64,000 nt of DNA from Psococerastis gibbosa (taxonomy: Eukaryota; Arthropoda; Insecta; Psocodea; Psocidae), in NCBI GenBank assembly GCA_963971405.1, contig OZ020485.1:35235921-35299920 (forward strand). The letters are read 5' to 3'. A program made the position numbers and the translations under genes. The notes below the pieces were generated by a model. That model saw only the letters and a program-made list of their open reading frames with translations, was not told where the DNA came from and did not search any database. This document shows, in pieces, positions 49,901 to 53,908 of the stretch (its first letter is position 1; every line of letters starts with the position of its first letter).

Positions 49901-52900
49901 TCCTTAATATCATGCATTGTTAATTAAATAGAAAATAAGAAGTCTGTGAAAACAACGGATTTTATGTCGACTATTTCCTTCGGGACGTACACTCTTAACA
50001 TGTAAGAGACTTGCTGTCCGCTATCTGCAAAGCAGCTTGTCGCGGATCTATGACTTATCTATGGCCCTACGAATGGATAGATAGTACACTAGTGTCATGA
50101 GAACAAGGAAATAGCAAGGTGAGTTTTTTGTTGTTATTACTAATAAACCTTGGCAAATTCCTGAAAGTTGGTCGAATAAGAACATAAGAACGGTTTTTTT
50201 ATTTTTTTGCTTTACATGGGATGTAGCCTATTTCCTTCTTATTAGTCTACAGAATGAATTATTTAGGGTTAGGCAATCTACGATGGAGCCGGATCTGAAT
50301 GTTATCATTTCCAAATCACAAGTATTCGAGTTAATTGTATTTCTTGAAGTTTGAATTCATTCTCAGTCTTGGCTCGTAATCGATATCGAAGGACCCATTT
50401 TTAACTAGTTACCATATATATATATATATATATTTACTATAGTCTGACTGACACTGTCCAAACTGAACGTGTCCATGCACCATTAAGGTCTTAATTTTAT
50501 ACTTTCTAACCTACTGTTAGCCACTATAATCTGGAGCAGACTGCGGGACTGGAATACAATACTTGCAGTTAATGCAGCCTAGATACCTAACTGAAAAATA
50601 TAGTTAGTAGCTGATGTCATCGTTATCGCATGAGTCATGCAAAGAGATGTGATAAACAGACACACACTGTCAACATTCTGTCTACAGGCAGCTTCATGGG
50701 GCAGTGATGCCTAATTAAAATTATAAATAAGTACAGCATGCTTATTAAGACTGCGAATGCTAGAAAATAACATAATTATTCATTAGCGGAAAATAATTAA
50801 CACAAAAATGTCTCCGCTAGGCTTAGGAGAGTAATGTATATTTACAGCATTTTGAATATTATTGGACCCGGGGTTATTAAAAAAGATGATTTGATCAGCT
50901 TGTCATCCTATTCTAGATTTTTCCCATTTATAACTGAGTAAGGAAAAACGGAAAGTACAAGGTCGTTCCAATCGGCCAACTAAACCTGATTATTAATAGT
51001 ATATGTAAGAGTTTACGGAGGCACGTATTTAAACTACAATATCGCATATCAATTGCCAACTAATATCCCAACTTATAGTTCGAGCCTCAATGCATTCGAA
51101 TTATTAAAAAAAGTCTTTGAGACGTCGTGAATTCCACCAAGGCCCCACCCCAATGACGCCCATTTTTACCCATAATGTAGGGAGGAAAATAACAATAAAT
51201 ATTATACGATACTACGACAATTTCCTTAAACATAACTGAGAAAATAGGAATTTAATTATTTTATAGCCATGAAATGGGACTATAAAATAATGCATGCAGG
51301 CTAGTTGTTAATATTAGTACCTAAGTACAATATCAGGTAGCTTATCGTTAATGACTAAGGACACGATATATAATGCAAAAATGGGAATTACCAGCTTTAG
51401 TTATTGCTGTGCTAGCCATTTCCTAGGGAGGTACAATTGTGAGTACATAAAATAAGATATACATAAATAAATAAGGACCTTTTTGCTCTATTACTAAGAC
51501 AACCTAGCGGCTAGGGCTATAAAGCCCTCTCTTACACTCAACTAGGAAGACCCGGGACCGCCTGCTTTACATGCCCTCCGAAGCATGGCCAGAAAATGCA
51601 GCCACTGTGGGACTCGAACCAACAACCTCTCGGGTGAAAGTCTGAGTCCGTACCTCTACTCTACATGTCCTGACATAAGTCATATGAGATATAAATAAAG
51701 ACAGGCAATTTTGTTGTAGTGGATAGCTGCGATTACCATTTAGACCTACGTAATAACGACAAATTGGTATTGGTTACGGGTGCTGAGCAGAGTTGACCTT
51801 TAGCGCCATGGGTGAATGGACAGAAAATATTTCTGGCAGTCGTGCTATGAACAGTAAAATGAAGGGAATGGCTCTAAGCCAATCATCCATAAAGGGATAG
51901 CATAATGCGGTTTGGGGAGACGGAGTTGCACTTAAATAAGACCTTCGAAATCGTTTAGCTGTTAGTTGAGAATTGAGTGAAATTCTTGGTAATTAGGACG
52001 CTTGAGTAGAAGCCGTAAGTTAATTAGTCTATGAGGTTTCTGTAGTTCTTATTCTTAGGCTACTACAGCTATAAGTGAAAAAAGGTAGAGCTGTCTGAAA
52101 AGTGAAAATATAGCGTATGCTGGTCGCTGAATCAGGATTGTAGCGGATAAAAGGTTAACGTAAAAACGTAATTTCTTGGGAGCAGTTTGAAACTATGGAC
52201 AGATCTTAACTGAGCAATGAATTGAATTATTTCGGAAAACCCAATCCCACATATGCTTAACATTGCAATAAGCCAGCAGTGGGAGACCTTTGCCCTCTAA
52301 ATTAAAGGGATATTATAATAAAATAACTTACATAATCCAAATGCGCAGAGAATTTCCTTTGGTTCGAGGACACCAATCTCAGGGTAATCCCGCGGTACCG
52401 GTACAGGTGGTGCGACGCCCTCCTCGTCAATATTCGAAGCATGTTCAGGGACCTTTGGAGGAGGGGTTGACTCCTTAAGTATCTCACGGGGAGGAGTAGG
52501 TTCGTTCGAACTTTCGCGAGCAAGCGGATCGTTAGTAATTTTTTGAAATGTCGGAGAGTTATCCTTTTCTGGGATAGGCTGACCGGTAGCCTCAAGAACG
52601 GGCTCAGGTGACAAGGGCTTAGTTGGCTCAGGTTCCAACGGTTTTACCAATGGTTCGGGCGTGGGCAACCTTACCACATGTTCAGGTTGTTTTCCTGGCT
52701 CAGGGGATGAATTCACATCCTTGAAATCGTCAAGATCTTTTGCCTTCAGTGACTCTACAACACTATCGTCATCAGCTTGCGATATATCGGATTCGTTATC
52801 CTTTTCCAAAGTCTCAATTAAAATATTATCCTTGCTCTTGTTCAAATCTTCAAACACGTCAGTCTTAACAGCAGGGTCAGCCAACCCTGCTTTATCGTAC

Positions 52901-53220
52901 TGCATAAAATTTTTAGAAGAACCAGTGGAATCATTGTCCAAAATCGTTGATGCGCCAGTTGGAATATCAGATGCTAGTTGTTCTGGAAAAGTCTTCCCTG
53001 CTAACTCAGAACTCCCCTTCTCATCAAATGAGGTTACATCCTTAGCACCTGTAGGCCCCCTTTCAAAATTGATAAATTGCAGATTTGGGTCATTTATAGG
53101 CGATATTTCTCTGGTAATATGTTCAAAATCATCAAGTGACTCACGCTCCAGTTTAGGGATTCCCTGGGAGGAGCCCCGGTTTTCAACGGGTGCATCGGCA
53201 AATGCTCTCAACGGATCCAT
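16847..53220 (-). CDS. Rtnl1: Reticulon-like protein with alternative first exons
   Basis: Reticulons insert two long hydrophobic hairpins into the endoplasmic reticulum and bend it into tubules. The long form joins 53220-52332, 20422-20215, 18175-17861 and 16910-16847 (491 residues). The first three-exon junction is phase 1 and the other two phase 2. The reticulon domain starts at [20 protein letters not shown], with hairpin 1 in exon 20422-20215 and hairpin 2 ([20 protein letters not shown]) in exon 18175-17861. The protein ends KDKEE, a KxKxx dilysine ER-retrieval motif. Other first exons at 44147-44021 and 24795-24723 also end in phase 1, giving 237 and 219 residues. The gene spans 36 kb, with introns filled by repeats. 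Promoter of the long form faces SPTLC2. Confidence 0.93.
17115..17262 (+). mobile_element. LINE ORF end fragment
   Basis: A GC-rich island in an AT-rich intron, with a plus-strand frame [20 protein letters not shown] then [12 protein letters not shown] and a stop, followed by a GAAGAAGAAG tail. This looks like the C-terminal end of a non-LTR retrotransposon ORF. The family is not identified. Confidence 0.4.
17365..17560 (-). mobile_element. Fragment of the RTE-like repeat, minus copy
   Basis: Shares TGACTCAATTTTCATGAAAA, CTTCTATCGATGCTTTCT and GTTTTAGCTGCTAGATAGAG with 15205-15330 and, in reverse, with 33838-33920. In the last reticulon intron. Confidence 0.5.
17861..18175 (-). CDS. Rtnl1: Reticulon domain exon with second hairpin
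   Basis: 105 codons, phase 2 in and out. It reads [20 protein letters not shown], then [20 protein letters not shown] and [20 protein letters not shown], ending ARINDVTDK. It contains the conserved [11 protein letters not shown] helix and the second membrane hairpin. Donor GTGAGT, acceptor CTTCAG. Confidence 0.95.
18176..19218. other. Reticulon intron, no other gene seen
   Basis: AT-rich. Overlapping short frames at 18887-19170 exist on both strands without recognisable motifs or splice structure. A short (AT)n run is at 18845-18862. Confidence 0.5.
19219..19278 (-). CDS. Rtnl1: Candidate reticulon cassette exon (20 codons)
   Basis: Exactly 60 nt between a strong acceptor (GCTTATCTTTCAG) and a strong donor (GTAAGT). 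Entry and exit are both phase 2, matching the junction between exons 20215 and 17861. In that frame it adds [20 protein letters not shown] with no stop, between HPF and EEYLDLDL. It would lengthen the cytosolic loop between the two hairpins. A chance match remains possible. Confidence 0.45.
   Translation of the reverse strand, partial: HVHSSRSGESNGYSPLSNN
20215..20422 (-). CDS. Rtnl1: Reticulon domain exon with first hairpin
   Basis: Phase 1 in, phase 2 out. [20 protein letters not shown], then hydrophobic [20 protein letters not shown], then [20 protein letters not shown] and FK. YWRD and SFRIYK-GHPF are reticulon hallmarks. Acceptor GTTTGCAG, donor GTAAGTAG. Confidence 0.95.
20515..20760. 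repeat. Dispersed repeat, copy 2
   Basis: Partner of 3725-3990: shares AACTTGGTAGTGTGCACAGG, GTCCTGGTTACCTCCGA, TTAATCGTGTGACTTTACC and GTGGTTCGGAATCCACTATA-ATCAGGAG. In a reticulon intron 90 bp from exon 20215-20422. 20761-22433 shows only a weak inverted repeat (AAAGAATAAC at 21341, GTTATTCTTT at 21457). Confidence 0.6.
22434..22700. mobile_element. Fold-back element
   Basis: Imperfect inverted arms: AGTTAAGTAAAATAGGGGTC, AACCTAGAAATTGATGCTGA on the left and the reverse complement ending ATGACCCTTATTTTACTAAA on the right. Arm about 47 bp, interior about 170 bp. Not related by sequence to the TTAGGCGG family. Confidence 0.75.
22796..23265 (+). mobile_element. RTE-like retroposon 3' region, copy 1
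   Basis: Begins AAGAACCGAACATGC, continues AGAAGCAAACTATCAAGGGG and CAAATTGAGTTGGCCC, and ends ATGCCAAATTTCATCAAAAT, CGACCGAGTAGTTTTACCGG, GAACAGACAGAC, TACTACGTATAAATTGGAAA. This tail style is common at 3' ends of RTE-clade LINEs and their derivatives. Two further plus copies are at 33523 and 59254. Confidence 0.7.
23423..23621. mobile_element. Fold-back element
   Basis: Outer arms GATCATGGCGATTTTAATAC then GGGGGTTAATATAATACCAT pair with ATGGTATTATATTAACTCCG and GTATTATAATCGCCATGATC. Arm about 65 bp with a few mismatches; interior about 60 bp. Confidence 0.85.
24091..24479. mobile_element. Large fold-back element
   Basis: Starts CTTAAGAGTGTACAGCCCGT and ends ACGGGCTGTACACTCTTAAG. Arms of about 165 bp extend through AATTTCGGGCTGCC-like, GATTTGGCTC and TATTATAAGATATTC sequences to ATTTTCGAAATTGTAGTTTT, leaving a loop near 60 bp. 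A diverged relative lies at 49551-49997. Confidence 0.88.
24560..24711. mobile_element. Fold-back element abutting a reticulon 5' splice site
   Basis: AGTTCTGTATAGGAGAGATG and GGATATTCGCTCCCGCCAAA pair with TTTGGCGGGAAGCGAATATC and CTATTTCTCTTACATAGAAC. Arm about 45 bp, loop about 60 bp. It lies in the intron, with its near end 10 bp from the donor of exon 24795-24723. Confidence 0.85.
24723..24795 (-). CDS. Rtnl1: Reticulon alternative first exon (short isoform)
   Basis: ATG at 24795-24793 opens [20 protein letters not shown] then ERGP and one base before donor GTAAGG, in phase 1 as needed for exon 20422-20215. The joined product is 219 residues. A short basic N-terminus before the membrane domain is typical of short reticulons. 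An internal promoter is implied. Confidence 0.75.
25135..25403. mobile_element. Inverted-repeat element
   Basis: Terminal inverted repeats of about 28 bp, ATTGGTATACTACACTAAGT then TGAACCAT on the left and ATGGTTCAACTTAGTGTAAT then TGACCAAT on the right. Interior has no coding frame. Confidence 0.8.
25705..25999. mobile_element. hAT-type MITE with 8-bp target duplication
   Basis: Left end CAGAGGCGTAAAGTTTT, right end AACTTTACGCCCCGG. Flanked by ACACTGGT at 25697-25704 and 26000-26007. 295 bp. A second element starts 4 bp further on. Confidence 0.85.
26011..26207. mobile_element. Fold-back MITE, copy 1 of 2
   Basis: AGTCCACGCAAAATGAGAAA, AGTATGGACATGGAATGTTT and TGATCCTGT are repeated in reverse at the right end. 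Arms run about 90 bp with small loop. It has TA-type flanks (ATA on both sides), as in Tc1/mariner-derived MITEs. The open frames on both strands here are by-products of the palindrome. Confidence 0.85.
26208..27931. other. Reticulon intron, no gene seen
   Basis: AT-rich sequence without recognisable exon or repeat. The short frames at 27246-27579 overlap on both strands in low-complexity AT sequence. Confidence 0.45.
27932..27953 (-). CDS. Possible additional reticulon first exon (weak)
   Basis: A strong donor GTAAGTGAG follows ATGGGAGCGCATCGGCAAGG-TA, giving MGAHRQG in phase 1, compatible with exon 20422-20215; joining A|TG would also create a start codon at the junction. Only donor strength and phase support it. 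Confidence 0.22.
28123..29075. mobile_element. hAT-type non-autonomous element, copy 2
   Basis: Terminal repeats CATTGGCGTAAATAGGGGGT and GGGAATTTACGCCAATG, flanked by CTTAATGG (28115-28122) and CTTTATGG (29076-29083), a 7/8 matching target duplication. Inside are four GGGGGAGACCCCCGGGCCCC...ACCTCACTAATTTGGGC subrepeats. 953 bp; uninterrupted version of the element at 5555. Confidence 0.85.
29303..29702. mobile_element. Inverted-repeat element with TAAGGTGACCAT ends
   Basis: TAAGGTGACCATCTGACCTG at the left and GACCTGTTTTCC...ATGGTCACCTTA at the right, with an A-rich interior. Short 12-bp terminal repeats. Old MITE by appearance. Confidence 0.5.
29703..31667. other. Reticulon intron, no gene seen
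   Basis: AT-rich with (ATT)n near 30380 and AT runs near 29855. 31330-31560 is less AT-rich (GGCCTTAGGTCCACCCAACC) but has no recognisable protein or family. Confidence 0.4.
31668..32075 (+). mobile_element. tRNA-derived SINE split by a LINE fragment
   Basis: The SINE starts GGACATGTAGAGTAGTGG at 31668 and resumes near 31955 with GGTACGGAACCTGCCTTTCA, TTTGAGTCCCACACGTGCTA and GGACATGTAAAGCAGGCGGT. Between them, 31690-31940 decodes (with frameshifts and one stop) to [20 protein letters not shown] and [20 protein letters not shown], the same LINE tail as 6457-6702. Confidence 0.7.
32691..32865. mobile_element. Fold-back element
   Basis: CTAGAAAATGGC...TTAATTAAAACCTCAAATCG-CAGACG pairs with CGTCTGCGACTTGAATTTTT...GCCGTTTTCTAG. 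Inside, CCAACGTTGATATTT pairs with AATATCAACGTGG. Confidence 0.75.
33523..34344 (+). mobile_element. RTE-like retroposon 3' region, copy 2 (longest)
   Basis: Starts AAAAGAACCGGTCCGAGTTT, and includes GACGTCACTGGAGGTGGGGT, CACCTAAAACATGCCTGAAG, GCAAACTATCAAGGGGCAAG and the tail CATGCCAAATTTCATAAAAA, CAGACAGACAGAC, TACTACGTATAAATTGGAAA. No reverse-transcriptase frame is present. Confidence 0.72.
34615..34690 (+). mobile_element. tRNA-like SINE 3' fragment
   Basis: GTAGATCGCGGGTTCGAACC, CCACCAAGCCCAGTTTTTCT-ATAT matches the second half and tail of the tRNA-like modules at 55110 and 55321. The A-box half is missing. It directly precedes a LINE relic. Confidence 0.65.
34690..35045 (+). mobile_element. 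LINE reverse-transcriptase ORF C-terminal relic
   Basis: The frame 34781-35044 reads [56 protein letters not shown]. The KKRKLxYxxHVMR and SWLxNxRQW patterns are typical of the segment after the polymerase domain in endonuclease-RT LINEs. Upstream RRMLGIT is in the adjoining frame. Confidence 0.75.
35339..35404. repeat. Short palindrome
   Basis: GGGATGATAGGCCG...GATCTGA pairs with TCAGATCGACCACGGCCTAT-ATCATCCC. Part of the dispersed family seen at 4205 and 36940. Confidence 0.65.
35405..36195. other. Reticulon intron, no gene seen
   Basis: No exon or family recognised. The frame at 35545-35727 has no motif. Confidence 0.4.
36196..36344. mobile_element. hAT-like MITE with GGCGGATCC ends
   Basis: CAAGGGCGGATCCAGCCG at the left and GTGGATCCGCCACTG at the right, G-run beside the left end and C-runs beside the right. 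Flanks ATTGATAG and AACGATAG match at 6 of 8 positions, compatible with an old hAT duplication. Confidence 0.65.
36940..37140. repeat. Dispersed repeat related to 4205-4440
   Basis: Contains ACGTACTTCCAAACGTTTTG and TACGTACTTCCAAAAGTTTC as internal direct repeats, GATCGACCACGGCCCATCA and CCAAATTCTACTA. Unknown class. 36345-36939 shows a G run near 36443 and otherwise nothing. Confidence 0.45.
37426..37627. mobile_element. Fold-back MITE, copy 2 of 2
   Basis: Same element as 26011-26207: CCACGCAAAATGAGTAAAGT, ATGGACATGGAATGTTTTGA and their reverse complement at the right end (GTGGACT). The two copies differ mainly in the loop. Confidence 0.85.
38515..39221 (+). mobile_element. 5'-truncated LINE with intact RNase H and zinc-knuckle ORF end
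   Basis: Open frame from the insertion point to the stop at 39211-39213. The RNase H part retains [13 protein letters not shown] (Glu), [12 protein letters not shown] (Asp) and [20 protein letters not shown] (His, Asp), but the first DGS strand is missing. The C-terminal finger is [17 protein letters not shown] and the end is [17 protein letters not shown]. The 3' end is TAGTAAGTAAG. A perfect 13-bp target duplication TATTATACCGATA lies at 38502-38514 and 39222-39234. No decay in the ORF, so the insertion is recent. Belongs to the I/Jockey-type LINEs with RNase H. Confidence 0.9.
39235..40510. other. Reticulon intron, no gene seen
   Basis: No exon, RNA gene or clear repeat recognised. Confidence 0.4.
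40515..40830 (+). pseudogene. LINE reverse-transcriptase palm-domain relic
   Basis: Plus-strand translation gives [20 protein letters not shown], with YTDD in place of the YADD catalytic box, followed by a stop (TAG at 40637), then after a frameshift [20 protein letters not shown] and [10 protein letters not shown]. The order YxDD, KxxVMVVSK-like and YLG matches non-LTR reverse transcriptases. Broken by at least one stop and one frameshift. Confidence 0.75.
41148..41354 (-). other. Unassigned protein-like frame
   Basis: Minus frame [40 protein letters not shown] then [13 protein letters not shown] has ordinary protein composition and GC-richer codons than its surroundings. Possible acceptors lie before it, but no phase-compatible link to the reticulon exons was found. 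It may be a processed pseudogene piece or unknown exon. 40831-41147 and 41355-43300 show nothing else recognisable. Confidence 0.3.
43300..44020. other. Reticulon intron, no other gene seen
   Basis: The frame 43315-43581 carries no motif. Nothing else supported. Confidence 0.35.
44021..44147 (-). CDS. Rtnl1: Reticulon alternative first exon (intermediate isoform)
   Basis: ATG at 44147-44145 opens [42 protein letters not shown] and one base before donor GTAAGTC, phase 1, as required by exon 20422-20215. It is GC-richer than its flanks. The joined product is 237 residues. The start MDP echoes the long isoform exon (MDPLRAF). Could alternatively belong to an unrecognised gene. Confidence 0.62.
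44700..44985. mobile_element. Fold-back element, TTAGGCGG family, member E (most complete)
   Basis: Left AAGGCGGGTATTCCACCGGC, GATTTTACTTCATATTTGAT; right end ATCAAATATGAAGTAAAATC, GCCGGTGGAATACCCGCCTA. Arms about 130 bp each include the family core (CATAATAGTCTCCTTAAAAC and TATAACTTAATTTATGATAG) on both sides, so the whole element can form one long hairpin. Confidence 0.9.
45680..46230 (+). pseudogene. LINE reverse-transcriptase thumb-region relic
   Basis: Broken plus-strand reading, FRNSY..., [37 protein letters not shown], then [20 protein letters not shown]. These resemble the ordered motifs (SL-QS-YG-WG, LQK-AIR-I, YN-LP-I) downstream of the polymerase domain in CR1/Jockey-like LINEs. 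Many stops. Confidence 0.55.
46231..47039. other. Reticulon intron, no gene seen
   Basis: AT-rich; nothing supported. 44986-45679 likewise. Confidence 0.35.
47040..47421. mobile_element. Two-tier fold-back element, TTAGGCGG family, member F
   Basis: The outer stem starts TTAGGCGCCCATTCCATCGA and runs CCGGCTAGGGCTATTT...AACGGTGACGTGGTAGC...CATTCAAGAC, closing at 47421 with GGAATGGGCACCTAA. Directly inside it a second copy of the terminal signature, TTAGGTGGCGTTTCATCCGA then CCTCG, opens an inner stem that closes with CGAGGTCGGTGGAACCGCCA-CCTAA. The loop holds (TTTG)n. Confidence 0.9.
47422..49550. other. Reticulon intron, no gene seen
   Basis: Contains the partner of the 8885 repeat at 48305-48480 and a GC-rich patch at 48675-48780 (GGCGCGGGGGCAACGCTCTC, CCCCCTCCCCCGCC) without a recognisable frame. 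(ATGT)n-like run near 47440-47470. Confidence 0.4.
49551..49997. mobile_element. Diverged relative of the large fold-back element
   Basis: ATTGGCAGCCCGAAATGTAA and CTACTTTATGCATCATATAA on the left, and CATGTCTTCTACAACTCAAA, GAGCCAAATCCTTAATATCA, CGTACACTCTTAA on the right, match arms of 24091-24479. About 190 bp of unrelated sequence lies between, and the left end is truncated. Confidence 0.65.
49998..51495. other. Reticulon intron, no gene seen
   Basis: (AT)10 at about 50414-50434. No exon or family recognised. Confidence 0.4.
51496..51675 (-). mobile_element. tRNA-derived SINE, best copy
   Basis: The reverse complement reads GACATGTAGAGTAGAGGTAC, CACCCGAGAGGTTGTTGGTT-CGAGTCCCAC, GGGCATGTAAAGCAGGCGGT, CCCGGGTCTTCCTAGTTGAG-TGTAAGAGAGGG. 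GTTCGAGTCCC is a good polymerase III B box. Confidence 0.75.
52332..53220 (-). CDS. Rtnl1: Reticulon long-isoform first exon
   Basis: 889 nt, ATG at 53220-53218, [20 protein letters not shown]. It encodes 296 residues that are acidic, rich in Ser, Pro and Glu, and probably disordered. Proline-rich segments ([40 protein letters not shown]) near residues 190-280 could bind SH3 or WW domains. It ends [15 protein letters not shown] in phase 1 before GTAAGT, matching the reticulon domain exon. Confidence 0.88.
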
Positions 53221-53785
53221 ATCGACAAATTTTATTAATTACGGAAAACACCAAAGCACGGTATTGTTCAAATCGCAACACACGAAATTTAATATTGAAA
53301 TGCAGAAACGTCAAACAGACAAACAATGAAACAACGGAACCGGTTAATCAAAGATGGCGCCGGACGAATCCGGAATCTGTCACAAAAAGTATTAGCAGTT
53401 GAGCAACTTTAAACAAAAATAAGATTTTTAATAATTTATATTCTAACATTGTTTATAACATTATTTATTTAGATTACCAATAATGAATTTATTTTGACAT
53501 ATATTGTGTTAATATTATTTTAAAGTCATACAAAGTAATCATGGTAATCGATCAGCTGTTTTGTTATTACTACTACGTCACTATTCACTAAGTCAACATA
53601 AAAAGTACAGTAATAAAAACAGATTGGAACTGGTGCCTAAAACAGAGCATTTTAATTAATTACTGCATTTATTGGATTGTTTTATATTGATTAAAATTCT
53701 AATTTTTTCAGGATAGGTAAAAAATTCAGAGTCTGTGACTCAGTAATCAGTATCTCATATCTGTTCTGTTTCTGTTGTGTTCATC
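53221..53785. promoter_or_regulatory. Bidirectional promoter region between reticulon and SPTLC2
   Basis: 565 bp separate the two divergent start codons. CAAAGATGGCGCCGG at 53350-53364 contains an AAGATGGCG YY1-type motif, common near housekeeping start sites; it sits 130 bp from the reticulon ATG. A pyrimidine-rich CTGTTCTGTTTCTGTTG precedes the SPTLC2 ATG. No TATA box was obvious. The rest is AT-rich. Confidence 0.5.
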
Positions 53786-53908
53786 ATGGCCGTAAACGTA
53801 AATAACCCTACAGAAAATGATGTATCGCAGGAAGTTACTGGCCCAAACAACAAGCAATATAGTCAAATAAATGGAAAGTCACCTCGAGCATCTAACGGGT
53901 ACCACAAG
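53786..53908 (+). CDS. SPTLC2: SPTLC2 exon 1
   Basis: 41 codons, [20 protein letters not shown] to YHK, donor GTAAGT, phase 0. The ATG in CATCATGG has G at +4. The hydrophilic, asparagine-rich N-terminus is variable in the family. Confidence 0.85.

Noticed and set aside
52661-53329. 222-codon plus-strand open frame
   Set aside because: It is the complementary strand of the reticulon long first exon, whose minus-strand frame has a start, a phase-correct donor and reticulon context.
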